A DNA stretch of 54,850 nt from Hymenobacter sp. IS2118. GTDB taxonomy: Bacteria > Bacteroidota > Bacteroidia > Cytophagales > Hymenobacteraceae. Location of the stretch: assembly GCF_000715495.1 (NCBI RefSeq), contig NZ_JNLX01000003.1, positions 1-54,850 of the forward strand, written 5' to 3'. Under the pieces are notes generated by a model. The model saw only the letters and a list, made by a program, of their open reading frames with translations, had not been told where the DNA came from and did not search any database. Position 1 is the first letter of the stretch, and each line of letters opens with the position of its first letter. Position numbers and translations under genes: made by a program. Positions 17,901-26,943 of the stretch are shown one piece after another.

Positions 17901-20900
17901 CTACAACCCCAGCATTGACGCGGGCGGCCAGCGATTTACCGGACCCGAAGCCAGTGCCGTGGGCTTGCAAGGCAAGTTCGGCGGCATTAGCCGGGCCATC
18001 ACCTTCGACACGGACTTCGACAATGCCAACATCGAGTACCTGGAATTCTGGATGATGGACCCCTTCCTGGGAGGCGAAAAAGGCCGGGTAGACGATGGGG
18101 TAAACCCGCCAGTGAATAATACCACCGGTGGCGATTTGGTCATCAACCTGGGCAACGTGAGCGAGGAGCTGCTGAAGGATGAAAACCAGCACGAGTTCGA
18201 GAACGGCCTGCCCACCAGCGACGACCCCCAGGACATCCAGGAAAACAGCCGCCCTACGGTGTGGGGCCGGGTCACGAACCAGCAGTTTCTGACCGACGCC
18301 TTCAACGCCGCGCCCGGCGCCCGCCAGCGCCAGGACGTGGGCCTGGACGGCGTGAACGACGCCGCCGAAAGGGTGCAGGCCACCCAGCCCGACGGTTACG
18401 GCGCGCAGTTTGCTAACCTGCCCGACCCCTCGGCCGACAACTTCCGCCACCACCTCGACCCCAGCTACGACCAGGGCAACACCAAGCTGCTGGGCCGCTA
18501 CAAAAACTACAACGGCTACGAGGGCAACTCCGTCGAAAACAGCCAGCTCAGCTCCACGGCCTTTCCCGACAAGGAAGACCTGAACCGCGACAACGTGGTG
18601 CAGGAAGTGGAGCGCTACTACGAGTACCGCATGTCGTTGCGGCCCAGCACCGCGCCCGGCGGCCTGCAGGTGGGCCAGAACTTCATCATCGACAAGGTGA
18701 CGAACAAGGACGAGCGCACCAGCGGCGAAGAAGTGACGTGGTACCAGTTCCGGATTCCGATTCGGGAGGGCTACACCGTGCGCGGCGCCACGCAGGAGTT
18801 CGGCTTCAAGAACATCCGCTTCCTGCGCATGTACATGACCGGCTGGCAGCAGCCCGTGGTGGTGCGCCTGGTGCAGCCGCAGTTCGTAGCCAATCAGTGG
18901 CGCCGCTTTATCTACCGCATCGTGGATGCCCGGCAGGGCACGCAGCCGCCCGTGGGCCAGCTCACCGATGCCGACGCCTTCAGCGTGTCGACGGTGAGCA
19001 TTGAGGAAAACGGGCTGGCCGCGAATTTGGGTCCCAGTGGTAAAATTCCGTACCTGTCGCCCCCCGGCATTTTGCGCGACAAGGAATATGGCAGCACCAG
19101 TACCTCACGCCTGCAAAACGAGCAGAGCCTGCGCCTGTCGGTGACCAACCTGCGCGACGGCTACGCCAAAGCCGCCTACAAAAATCTGAGCATCAACATG
19201 CTGCGCTATAAGAAGCTGCGCCTGTTCCTGCACGGCGACAGCGAGGACCCCAGCGTGGCCGACGGCGACGTGCAGGCCTTCATCCGTATCGGCACCGACT
19301 ACACGCAGAACTTCTACCAGTACGCGCTGCCGCTGGCCATCACCGGGCCCGGCGCCACTACGGCCGACCAGGTATGGCCCGTTGCCAACCGCATCGACGT
19401 TTCGTTTCAGGATTTCATCGACGCCAAATCGGAGCGCAATAAGCGGACGCCGGTCAACTACCTGATTCCCTACACCAAGACGCTGCCCAACGGCGCCACC
19501 ATTACCGTGGTGGGCAACCCCGATTTTTCGGCGGTGCAGGGCGTGATGATTGGCATGCTGAACCCCACAGCCGACATTAGCAGCGGCAACACGAACGCGA
19601 TTTCGGCCAATTTGTGGGCCAACGAGTTTCGGGTGTTTGACTTTGAGCAGCAGGACGGCTTTGCCGCCACGGCCCGCCTGAACGTGAAAATGGCCGACCT
19701 GGCCAACATCACGGCTACCGGCAGCTACACCAGCGTGGGCTTCGGCGGCCTGCAGGACAAGGTGCAGCAGCGCTCCTTGGACGATGCTTTCCGGGGCGAC
19801 TTGCAGGCTACCGTGGCGGCCGAGAAGTTCCTGCCCGAGCGGTTCCAGCTGCGCGTGCCCGTGCTGCTGCAAATCGGCCACGAAAGCCGCACGCCCCTCT
19901 ACGACCCCCTCGACCCCGACACCAAGCTGAGCCAGAGCCTGGAGAAGTTCACCGATGCCGGCGGCGACCTGAACCGCGCGGCCCAGGCCGAGTACCGCAA
20001 CGAGGTAATCGACCAAACCACCAGCCGCAGCATTTCGGTGCTGAACGTGCGCAAGGAGCGCGGCCCCGGCAAACCCGGCGCGACTCCCAGCACGCCCAAG
20101 CCCTGGGACATTGAGAACCTGGCCCTGAGCTATGCCATCACTGACCGCCTGCACACCGACATTCGCACCGACCGCGACTACACCAAGGCCTACACCGCCG
20201 CCCTGGCCTATGTGTACCAGACGACACCCAAAAACTACACGCCCTTCAGCAAGATTAAGGCCTTGGACAACCCGTACCTGAAGATTTTTCAGGAGGTGAA
20301 CTTCACGCCGCTGCCCTCGCGCTTCTCGTTCCGCACCGATATTGACCGGCGCTACAACGAGCGGTTTTTGCAGCGCATCCTAGAGCCGGGCACGCTGCCC
20401 AGCACGGCGGGCATCGCGCCGGTTATTCAGAAGTCGTTTTTCATCAGCCGGATTTACGACCTGAAGTGGGACCTCACCAAAAGCCTCATTTTTGACTACA
20501 CCGCCAACAACCGCGGCGTGGTCGACGAGGGCCAGGGCCGCACCATCGGCGGGAGCGACGAGGCCATCCGCAACCGCGACCAGCTGAAGGAAAACCTGCT
20601 GCGCGGCGGCCGCACCACCAATTTCAACCAGGTGGCGGCCCTCACGTACCGGCTGCCGCTCGACAAGTTTCCGCTCACCGACTGGATAAGCGCCGACACC
20701 CGCTACTCGGCCAGCTACACCTGGCAGGCGGCTTCCACGGCGCTGCGCGCGCCGGTGTTTCCGGTGCCCACCGGCAACGAAGAGCAGGACAACCTCACCA
20801 CCGAGCTGCGCCTGGGCAACACCGTGCAGAACAACGCCGAGCTTAGCGCCAACGGCCGCATCGACCTGGTGAAGCTCTACAACAAGGTGAAGTTTCTCAA

Positions 20901-22497
20901 CATCATCAACAACGCGCCGCCGCCCGTGGCCCGTGCCAAAAAAGACGAGACGGCCAAGGGCAAGTCGGTGCAGGCGGGCGAGGAAGCTGCCGCCGACACC
21001 ACCCGCGAAGCTAACCGCTTCGTGAAAGCCGTGCTCCGCTCTTTGATGACGGCCCGCTCGCTGAACTTCACCTACATCCGCACCAACGGCACGCTCCTGC
21101 CCGGCTACCTGCCCAATACCCGTCTGTTCGGCCTCAACAGCGACCTGACAGCGCCGGGCGTACCCTTTATTCTGGGCCGGCAGTACGAGCTGCCCGACCT
21201 CTACGACCGCGCCAGCCGCAACGGCTGGTACACCGAGCGCAGCGAGTTTCTGAACACCCCGCTCAGTTCCCTGCTCACCGAAACCCTCACGCTGCGCACC
21301 GCCCTGGAGCCGTTCCGCGGCTTCAATATTCAGGTGGATGCGCGGCGGCAGCTGGCCCGCAACCAGGAAGTGTACTACCGCAACCTGCTGAATGAAACGA
21401 CCCTGGAGCTAGTGCCCGACCCCAACAATCCGGGCCGTTTCCAGCAGGCGCCCAGCCCGCTGCTCGGCACGGGTTCGTTCCAGACCTCCACTGTCACCAT
21501 CCAAACGCTATTTGGCGATTTGGGGGCCAATGGGGAAACCTCGAAGGCGTTCAACCGCTTCGTGAACAACCGCGAAATCGTGCGTCAGCGCCTGGCCACG
21601 GCCAACCCCGCGCCGGGCTCCAACCCGGAAGTTGGCTACGGGTTCAACTCGCAGGAAGTGCTGGTGCAAAGCTTCATCGATGCCTACCACGGCCGGTCGT
21701 CGGATGGCTACGAGGCCGATAAATTCGACCCGTTTGGCAAGATTCCGCTGCCCAACTGGCGCATCGACTACAACGGGTTTGCCGAGCTGCCCTTGGTGAA
21801 GCAGTACTTCACGTCCTTCACCTTCAACCACGCCTATCAGTCTACCTACAGCGTGGGCAGCTACACCACGTCCACGGTTTACGCGCCTACTTTCAACCCC
21901 GAAACCCAGTTTCCCAACCTCACCAACACGGCCGGGCAGTTCCTGCCCTACTACGTGGTGGGGCAGGTGAGCATCGTGGAGCGCCTTTCGCCGCTGGTGG
22001 GCATCAATTTCCAGACCGTGAGCCGGGCCACCGGCCGCCTCGAATACCGTACCGACCGTGCCATCGTGCTCAACACCACCAACTCGCAGGTAACCGAGCT
22101 GTATACCAACGAAATAATAGTGGGCCTGGGCTACGCCACCAACAGCCTCAAGCTGCCCTTTAAAGTGGGCGGCGAGCAGCGCGTGCTGCGCAACAACCTC
22201 ACCGCCCGCCTCGACCTGAGCATCCGCGACAACATCACCGTGCAGCGCACCATTGAGGACGTGGTGGACTTCGGCGACGCTCAATTCCCGAACCCGGACA
22301 AAGGCCGCCCGGATGGCAAGGTTACCAACGGCTCGAAGACCTTCCAGCTGCGGCCCACCGTCGACTACCTGCTCAACTCCCGGCTCAACCTGCAGCTCTA
22401 TTTCAGCCAGACCGTGAGCACGCCGCGCATCAGCAACGCCTTCCGCAACACCAATACCGAGGGCGGCCTGCAGCTGCGCTACAGCCTCACGCAGTAG
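14938..22497 (+). CDS. sprA: T9SS outer-membrane translocon SprA/Sov
   Basis: 2519 residues from a TTG start (KFGQKLLPASVVALASLL, a signal peptide ending near SQAAPLASA). The length and sequence (LKLVFNYDTKASFDFDNQMK, LGNVSLPLTNSLVQGGQNLF, ISTISFGGEFAKLLPG and SYIDDFENARTPYTLGG) are those of SprA, called Sov in Porphyromonas. It forms the very large single-chain beta-barrel through which type IX substrates cross the outer membrane, and gliding adhesins are also exported this way. The C-terminus ends in barrel strands (GGLQLRYSLTQ). No ATG fits upstream of the TTG. Neighbours ruvA and gcvH match conserved synteny as I recall it. The T9SS cargo genes at 29841 and 34435 are likely clients. Confidence 0.95.
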   Translation: MKFGQKLLPASVVALASLLTWWSQAAPLASARRPGTWLRASHVLAADTPNPVADTTGPYVPSRRPRVQAQDRPGSPFGTRRRESPLILPLPSNVKLNVTVDDSLTQFDVQEKVGADIDYRDPSVLSYEQYEEFQRRQGVRDYYRQKARGGVTGPAAAAGTPQAQRLIPKIYLGPVANRIFGGSYVDIRPAGSVALKFGWRHNKNENPALTLRQQSVGDFLFEQNINVNLTGAIGTKLKLVFNYDTKASFDFDNQMKFDYVGEETDIIQKLDLGNVSLPLTNSLVQGGQNLFGIKTQLQFGKLGVTAVAATVRGTADEVRIQNGAQSRQYEIKASQYERDRHFFLSHFFRDRYDQALRNLPTIQSGATITRLEVYVTNDNRTTENLRNVVTLMDIGEPLRLYRDKYRLGSPTPRVPADNEANRLYQTIIDGGPQARDNLGVDNFLQIGQGLSKNLDFERVRARKLDPREYTFNAQLGYVSLNTALLPDQVLGVSFQYLYNGTTYQVGETQDEYGNRRPDDVVFLKMLRASNPGVGVADPSRNPQNANLLTLNTPTWDLMMKNVYPLNASQLQRDNFQLQIIYKDDETGVDLISLKEGIKIANRPIIEVLNLDNVNPNNDRNPDGNFDFFPGVTIDPELGKIIFPNVEPFGSYLRTQFDPSETELIDKYVYSELYNQTQSDAQQLQVKDKFFLRGRFQGGAASDEINLPGIGIAQGSVRVRSGSTLLTEGVDYQVFYDQAKVKILNPAYLNSANELRVEFEKNALVQVQPRRLVGVRLDYRLSDDVNIGGTALHLLENQAPGINRVNIGDEPGNNTIVGVDGSIRKDSRVLTKYLDMLPFVSTKEISTISFGGEFAKLLPGRSQLGNGENGVSYIDDFENARTPYTLGGLASIPAWRLASTPLPITGSTAVGLPYNYQRARLAWYTIDQSYYTGGPNVPGNINPADLTNHYIRGIKRDEVFPNKDLGATGNGYEYTFDMAYYPGERGAYNYNPSIDAGGQRFTGPEASAVGLQGKFGGISRAITFDTDFDNANIEYLEFWMMDPFLGGEKGRVDDGVNPPVNNTTGGDLVINLGNVSEELLKDENQHEFENGLPTSDDPQDIQENSRPTVWGRVTNQQFLTDAFNAAPGARQRQDVGLDGVNDAAERVQATQPDGYGAQFANLPDPSADNFRHHLDPSYDQGNTKLLGRYKNYNGYEGNSVENSQLSSTAFPDKEDLNRDNVVQEVERYYEYRMSLRPSTAPGGLQVGQNFIIDKVTNKDERTSGEEVTWYQFRIPIREGYTVRGATQEFGFKNIRFLRMYMTGWQQPVVVRLVQPQFVANQWRRFIYRIVDARQGTQPPVGQLTDADAFSVSTVSIEENGLAANLGPSGKIPYLSPPGILRDKEYGSTSTSRLQNEQSLRLSVTNLRDGYAKAAYKNLSINMLRYKKLRLFLHGDSEDPSVADGDVQAFIRIGTDYTQNFYQYALPLAITGPGATTADQVWPVANRIDVSFQDFIDAKSERNKRTPVNYLIPYTKTLPNGATITVVGNPDFSAVQGVMIGMLNPTADISSGNTNAISANLWANEFRVFDFEQQDGFAATARLNVKMADLANITATGSYTSVGFGGLQDKVQQRSLDDAFRGDLQATVAAEKFLPERFQLRVPVLLQIGHESRTPLYDPLDPDTKLSQSLEKFTDAGGDLNRAAQAEYRNEVIDQTTSRSISVLNVRKERGPGKPGATPSTPKPWDIENLALSYAITDRLHTDIRTDRDYTKAYTAALAYVYQTTPKNYTPFSKIKALDNPYLKIFQEVNFTPLPSRFSFRTDIDRRYNERFLQRILEPGTLPSTAGIAPVIQKSFFISRIYDLKWDLTKSLIFDYTANNRGVVDEGQGRTIGGSDEAIRNRDQLKENLLRGGRTTNFNQVAALTYRLPLDKFPLTDWISADTRYSASYTWQAASTALRAPVFPVPTGNEEQDNLTTELRLGNTVQNNAELSANGRIDLVKLYNKVKFLNIINNAPPPVARAKKDETAKGKSVQAGEEAAADTTREANRFVKAVLRSLMTARSLNFTYIRTNGTLLPGYLPNTRLFGLNSDLTAPGVPFILGRQYELPDLYDRASRNGWYTERSEFLNTPLSSLLTETLTLRTALEPFRGFNIQVDARRQLARNQEVYYRNLLNETTLELVPDPNNPGRFQQAPSPLLGTGSFQTSTVTIQTLFGDLGANGETSKAFNRFVNNREIVRQRLATANPAPGSNPEVGYGFNSQEVLVQSFIDAYHGRSSDGYEADKFDPFGKIPLPNWRIDYNGFAELPLVKQYFTSFTFNHAYQSTYSVGSYTTSTVYAPTFNPETQFPNLTNTAGQFLPYYVVGQVSIVERLSPLVGINFQTVSRATGRLEYRTDRAIVLNTTNSQVTELYTNEIIVGLGYATNSLKLPFKVGGEQRVLRNNLTARLDLSIRDNITVQRTIEDVVDFGDAQFPNPDKGRPDGKVTNGSKTFQLRPTVDYLLNSRLNLQLYFSQTVSTPRISNAFRNTNTEGGLQLRYSLTQ

Positions 22498-22640
22498 AAT
22501 GCCCGAATTTTGGGTTCCGCAATGGGCTGTTGGAGGAATATTGTAACCACGAACAGCCTTTTGGTTCCTACTTTTGAGCCTGGATTTGAGGTCGGTGCTC
22601 AGATTCATCCTTCATAACTCATCATTCAAAATTTCCCGCC

Positions 22641-23021
22641 ATGAACCTGCCCGCCACGCTGCACTACACCAAAGACCACGAATGGATTCGCGTTGAAGGC
22701 GATGTTGCCTACGTGGGCATCACCGACCACGCTCAAAAAGAGTTGGGCGATATTGTGTATGTTGACATTGACACGCTGGACAAAGAAGTGGCCCAACACG
22801 AGGTGTTCGGCACCGTGGAAGCCGTGAAAACGGTTTCGGACCTGTTCAGCCCCATCACCGGCACCGTGCTGGAAATCAACGACAAGCTGGGCGACGCGCC
22901 CGAAACCGTGAACTCGGACCCTTACGGCGACGGTTGGATGGTGAAAATCTCCATCGCCAAGCCCGAAGAGCTGACCGACCTGCTGTCGGCCGAAACCTAC
23001 GGGGAGCTGGTCGGCGCGTAA
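22641..23021 (+). CDS. gcvH: Glycine cleavage system H protein
   Basis: 126 residues, the normal size. The lipoyl-attachment site is Lys63 in [36 protein letters not shown] is the usual N-terminal part. The lipoylated H protein shuttles the aminomethyl group between P, T and L proteins when glycine is oxidised to CO2, ammonia and methylene-THF. The P, T and L genes are not here. The 33-nt gap to the next gene suggests co-transcription with the VanZ-peptidase gene. Confidence 0.96.
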   Translation: MNLPATLHYTKDHEWIRVEGDVAYVGITDHAQKELGDIVYVDIDTLDKEVAQHEVFGTVEAVKTVSDLFSPITGTVLEINDKLGDAPETVNSDPYGDGWMVKISIAKPEELTDLLSAETYGELVGA

Positions 23022-23054
23022 CGCTGCCGGTCCCGCTTTCGCTGGTGCGCCGTG

Positions 23055-24863
23055 ATGTCAGAACCGCTTTCTCACAAGCTTACGCCAGCCCCGCGTCCCT
23101 ACGCCGGCTTGCCGGCGCTGTGGGCCGCCGTGGTGCTGGCGCTCACGCTCACGCCTGCTCAAAATATGCCCATCACGCCCGCCTGGGAGCTGTTGTCTTT
23201 CGACACGGCGGCCCACGCGGGCGTGTTTGTCGTTCTGGCCGGGCTGAGCTGGTTTTCCCTGTCGCGGCAGCGCCGCTGGCCCCAATTGGCCCGGCACGCT
23301 GGCTGGGTAGTGCTGGTGGGCACCATTCTTTTTGGCGGGCTGATAGAGCTGCTGCAACACAGCATGCACCTGGGCCGGCACGGCGACTGGACGGATTTGC
23401 TCAGCGACGCCATCGGTGCCGCCGTGGCCGTGTCCCTGACTGCTGCCTGGAATCGGCGCGGCCGGCGCCGCAACCTGGCGTCGGGGGTGGTTTGGGCGGG
23501 TGTGGCTGGTGCAACGTTGGCAACAGTGCCGCTGCCGGGCCACGCGCAGGATATGCCGCGGGTACGCCGCACTATCGCGAAGCTGGCGTCGCCGCAGCTG
23601 CACGGGCGCGGCTACGTGAATGAGGGCGATAAAAAAGCCGCCGCGTACTTGCGCGATAGGCTGAAAGAATTGAAACTAGAGCCGCTGGCGCCCAACTATA
23701 CCCAGCCATTTACGCTGGACGTGAACACGTTTCCGGGGGAGCTGCACTATCGTTTGGCCTTTCTTGGTAGAAAGCCGCAGCGGCTGCAAATACCGTCGTT
23801 CTCGCCCGGTCGTGATTTCATTGCTGCCGCCCACTCCGGTGGCGGCAGCTTGCGTAATGTGCCGCTGATAGTGCTGGATACTACCATTTTTACCGGGCCG
23901 CTGCCGAACGTAGTAGCGCATCAGCGGCTGCTACAGCTGCCATTGGCCGGTAAAGCACTCTTGCTCACCGCGCGCGATGCGAGCCGCTTGCCCACGCTAC
24001 CTATCGCGCTTCAGCAGCACTTGGATTCGGCGGCTGCTTGGGTTAAGCTAGTGCCAAAACTCACGGCCACGCTGGCAGCTGCGCAAAGCAAGCGTGTCGA
24101 AATAGAAGCATTATCGCCTAAATCAGAAAATGAAGCAGGCAGAATTCGTATGGGCCATAATTCAATCCCCGAGCCGGTCGAAAGGCGGGTAGACATTAAA
24201 GTTGACGCCCAGCTCCGCCGCGACTACCCAACCCAAAACCTGGCCGCCATCATCCGCGGCACTGCGCAGCCTGATTCCTTCCTAGTAGTTACGGCCCACT
24301 ACGACCACCTCGGCCGCATGGGCAAGCACGCCTATTTCCCCGGTGCCAACGATAATGCCAGCGGCGTGGCCCTGCTGTTGGAGCTGGCCGCCCACTACGC
24401 CCGGCCCGAAAACCGGCCGGCGTACTCAGTCGTCTTCCTGCTTTTCGGGGCTGAGGAAGCCGGCTTGGTGGGGTCCAGCTACTTCGTGGCTCATCCGCTG
24501 GTGCCCCTCCAAAGCATCAAGTTTCTGGTGAATTTGGACTTGTTGGGCACCGGCGAGCAGGGCGCCACCGTAGTGAATGGCCGGGTGTTCGAAGCGCCGT
24601 ATCGCCGCTTGGTGGCCATCAACGAAGCCCGGCACTACCTGCCCGCGCTGGGTGCCCGCGGCCGGGCCGCCAACTCCGACCATTTCCCCTTCTCCGAAGC
24701 CGGCGTACCGGCATTTTTTATCTACACCCGCGGCGGGAGTGCCGCCTACCACGACGTGAATGACCGGCCAGAGGCGCTGTCATTGGCGGGTTTTGCCGGG
24801 GCGTTCGGGCTGGTGCGCGACTTTCTCAACGAGCTGGGCGCTGCCCCACCCACAAAAAAATAG
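23055..24863 (+). CDS. VanZ-like membrane domain fused to an M28 metallopeptidase
   Basis: 602 residues from ATG 23055. Residues 1-135 are a VanZ-like domain with four predicted membrane segments (ALWAAVVLALTLTPA, AGVFVVLAGLSWFSL, VVLVGTILFGGLIELLQ, and DAIGAAVAVSLTAAW preceded by DWTDLLSD). A fifth hydrophobic stretch, about 141-164 (VVWAGVAGATLATVPLPGHA), looks like a former signal peptide. The M28 domain follows, with zinc-site residues in TAHYDHLG (about 413), NDNASG (about 433), FGAEEAG (about 467), LVNLDLLG and NSDHFPF (about 541). In other Bacteroidota a stand-alone VanZ gene commonly follows gcvH. Here it reads straight into an aminopeptidase-like domain that would be held at the periplasmic face. 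Confidence 0.85.
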   Translation: MSEPLSHKLTPAPRPYAGLPALWAAVVLALTLTPAQNMPITPAWELLSFDTAAHAGVFVVLAGLSWFSLSRQRRWPQLARHAGWVVLVGTILFGGLIELLQHSMHLGRHGDWTDLLSDAIGAAVAVSLTAAWNRRGRRRNLASGVVWAGVAGATLATVPLPGHAQDMPRVRRTIAKLASPQLHGRGYVNEGDKKAAAYLRDRLKELKLEPLAPNYTQPFTLDVNTFPGELHYRLAFLGRKPQRLQIPSFSPGRDFIAAAHSGGGSLRNVPLIVLDTTIFTGPLPNVVAHQRLLQLPLAGKALLLTARDASRLPTLPIALQQHLDSAAAWVKLVPKLTATLAAAQSKRVEIEALSPKSENEAGRIRMGHNSIPEPVERRVDIKVDAQLRRDYPTQNLAAIIRGTAQPDSFLVVTAHYDHLGRMGKHAYFPGANDNASGVALLLELAAHYARPENRPAYSVVFLLFGAEEAGLVGSSYFVAHPLVPLQSIKFLVNLDLLGTGEQGATVVNGRVFEAPYRRLVAINEARHYLPALGARGRAANSDHFPFSEAGVPAFFIYTRGGSAAYHDVNDRPEALSLAGFAGAFGLVRDFLNELGAAPPTKK

Positions 24864-24895
24864 TCGGTAGCCGAACCCAGGTCCGACTACCGACT
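24854..24895 (-). terminator. Terminator between convergent genes
   Basis: The stem AGTCGGTAG / CTACCGACT is followed on the minus strand by seven Ts. It sits between the ends of the VanZ-M28 gene and the minus-strand secreted-protein gene and mainly suits the latter. Confidence 0.75.
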
Positions 24896-24918
24896 CAATA
24901 AGTTTAACCACTAAGCGT

Positions 24919-25455
24919 CTAGCCTTTGGATTTCAGCGAAAGCATGATTTGCTTGGCGATGGGCTCCCACTCGGGCTTCTGACGGTCGGCACAGTTGAAG
25001 GTGCAAATCATCAGTTTGCCTTCCACGTCGGTGAAGAAAACCAGGGTGTATACTTCGTGGCCCATCTCGGGCTTCATGAATTCGAGGTAGCCCACCTTGC
25101 GGTTGTTGATACTTTTCACACCATCACCGAACCAGGTGGCGTCCTTGTACTGCTTGTGGTAAGTCTTGCCAAACGAGGCGGCGTAGATGTCCACCATGTC
25201 CTGGTCGGCATCGTTGTCGCTGTAGTTGAAAGCGAGGCTGATGAGGTTGTTGTTGGTGAAAATAACGCTCGGGCGGCTTTGGGCCTTGGCGTAGGCGAAG
25301 TCCATCTGCTGCTCGGTCATTACCTCGAAGCCTTTAGGAATCAGGATTTCAACCCGCTCGCTGAGCACGCGCTTCTTTACCAGCTCTATTTCGGAGGCGG
25401 GATGCGCCGCCGTTAGCATTAATCCAAGAATGCAGAGTAGAAATGTAAGTTTCAT
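24919..25455 (-). CDS. Secreted protein of unknown function
   Basis: 178 residues from ATG 25455. The signal peptide is KLTFLLCILGLMLTAAHPA. The mature part begins with an amphipathic stretch (SEIELVKKRVLSERVEILIP), then KGFEVMTEQQMDFAYAKAQS and an alpha/beta-looking body that ends PEWEPIAKQIMLSLKSKG. The pattern (a threshold-like IPKGF, a FNYSD strand, and VYTLVFFTDVEGKLMICTFN before a final helix) resembles small periplasmic proteins of the PsbP/DUF1795 type, but I cannot assign a family. It stands alone on the minus strand, ahead of a terminator and behind an AT-rich gap. Confidence 0.75.
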   Translation of the reverse strand: MKLTFLLCILGLMLTAAHPASEIELVKKRVLSERVEILIPKGFEVMTEQQMDFAYAKAQSRPSVIFTNNNLISLAFNYSDNDADQDMVDIYAASFGKTYHKQYKDATWFGDGVKSINNRKVGYLEFMKPEMGHEVYTLVFFTDVEGKLMICTFNCADRQKPEWEPIAKQIMLSLKSKG

Positions 25456-25793
25456 GCTAATAGGAATATGGGGGTGATTAACTAATGGCCTCTTTGGTAA
25501 ACCCAAGTTAGATACAATACTTAAGTATCCAACTTTCGGGTTGCAAATATTGCGATTTATTTTTTATGATGAACGGCAAGCCAGACGATTTGTGAATAAC
25601 TGCCTAAGATTCCAAGGGTTGAGGAATCAAAGTTGAACATGGTTTTGCACTGGCAAACTCTCGTCAAAATGCTTTGCACAACCATAAGGCAAGAAACCAA
25701 TAAAAGAAAAGTGCAAAAATAGATTGATTTTATACCCTAACAGGGTTTTGCCTGTTTTGGGCGAGGGTGATGAAATGATTCAACAGTCGAACG
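25456..25793. other. AT-rich intergenic stretch
   Basis: About 340 bases clearly richer in A and T than the surroundings, between yicC and the secreted-protein gene (both minus). A small stem AACAGG-gttttg-CCTGTT lies near 25739-25757, behind the yicC stop. The promoter of the secreted-protein gene should lie here, but no exact TAnnTTTG box was found in the right place. No coding frame or RNA gene is recognised. Confidence 0.4.
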
Positions 25794-26693
25794 TTAAAGA
25801 ATATTATTTAACTGCTCTTTTATTTTTTCCAACTCCTCTTTCATGCCCACCACGAGGTGCTGCACGGTGGCATCGTTGGCCTTGGAGCCGATGGTGTTGA
25901 TTTCACGCCCGATTTCCTGAGCCAGAAAACCGAGCTTCTTGCCTACGGCTTCGTCGGGCTGATGGATTGCCTGCTCGAAATAAATCAGGTGGGCCGCCAG
26001 CCGCACTTTCTCTTCGGCAATGTCCAGCTTCTCGATGTAGTAGAGCACTTCCTGCTCGAAGCGGGTGGCATTGAACTGCTCGTGGCTGGTGAGCTCGGCC
26101 AGATGGCCGGCCAGCCGCTGGCGTACGTGCTCGATGCGGGCGGGGTCGTGCGCCTCCACGGCCGTTAGCTGCTGGCGAATAGTGGCCAAGTAGCCGAGAA
26201 TTTCGCGGGTGAGGGCGGCGCCTTCGTCCTGCCGGAACTGCTGCATGGCGGCCAGCGCCTCCACGAGCAGGGGCTGTAGCTCGGGCCAGGTAATTTCTTC
26301 GGCTGCCGGCTCGGTCTCGCGGGCTTCGGCGGCGGTGGGCACTACGCCCGGCAGGCGCAGGGCAGCCAGCAGGGTAGCTTCGCCAGTGGGCAGGCCCAGG
26401 CTTTGGGCCACGCCTTTCAGCTCCTCAAAAGCCGCTAGCAACGCGTCTTTGTTAAGCGTAGCGGCGGCGCGGGCGGCAGCGGGGCGCACAAAATCCAAGT
26501 TCAGGTTGACTTTACCGCGCAGTAGGGCCTTGGCCACGGTGTTGCGGATTTCCAGCTCGTGCGGCATGAGGAAGCGCGGCAAGCGCAAGGTCAGGTCCAT
26601 GGTTTTGGAGTTGACGGAACGAAGCTCGACGCCGGCGGTGTAAGTGTCGGTTTCGCGGTGGGCCTGGCCGAAGCCGGTCATAGAAAGGAGCAT
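25794..26693 (-). CDS. yicC: YicC-family endoribonuclease-like protein
   Basis: 299 residues from ATG 26693, giving the family N-terminus LLSMTGFGQ. YicC_N (about 1-155, VELRSVNSKTMDLTLRLPRF) is followed by the conserved C-terminal DUF1732 part (RFEQEVLYYIEKLDIAEEKV, then GKKLGFLAQEIGREINTIGS, KANDA and KEELEKIKEQLNNIL). YicC proteins are small-RNA-linked endoribonucleases in Escherichia coli; the function in Bacteroidota is not established. A frame ten codons longer exists but lacks the family start. Confidence 0.93.
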   Translation of the reverse strand: MLLSMTGFGQAHRETDTYTAGVELRSVNSKTMDLTLRLPRFLMPHELEIRNTVAKALLRGKVNLNLDFVRPAAARAAATLNKDALLAAFEELKGVAQSLGLPTGEATLLAALRLPGVVPTAAEARETEPAAEEITWPELQPLLVEALAAMQQFRQDEGAALTREILGYLATIRQQLTAVEAHDPARIEHVRQRLAGHLAELTSHEQFNATRFEQEVLYYIEKLDIAEEKVRLAAHLIYFEQAIHQPDEAVGKKLGFLAQEIGREINTIGSKANDATVQHLVVGMKEELEKIKEQLNNIL

Positions 26694-26910
26694 GGGCGGG
26701 GGGGAAGCTGATTGGGGCCGCAAAGAAACGACTGAACCCGTGCGGACGGCGAAAAATCAAGGAAGAGAAGCACGGTAAAAGGGTAGGCGAGAAGCAGGGT
26801 TTTTTGAAAAAAGGTGCAAAAGTAAGGGCCTATGAGGCATTCTAAAACACTCGTATAGCGCCGTAACAATAAGGTAATTCACCGGCTATGTTGTCGTAAT
26901 AGGCCCCCGG

Positions 26911-26918
26911 TACTTTTG
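26911..26918 (+). promoter_or_regulatory. -7 box (TACTTTTG) for the TonB receptor gene
   Basis: An exact TAnnTTTG match with a TTG about 17 nt upstream as a partial -33 element. Transcription would start near 26925, which excludes the GTG at 26923 and supports ATG 26944. Confidence 0.55.
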
Positions 26919-26943
26919 TGGCGTGAAACCAACCCCTCGTTTT

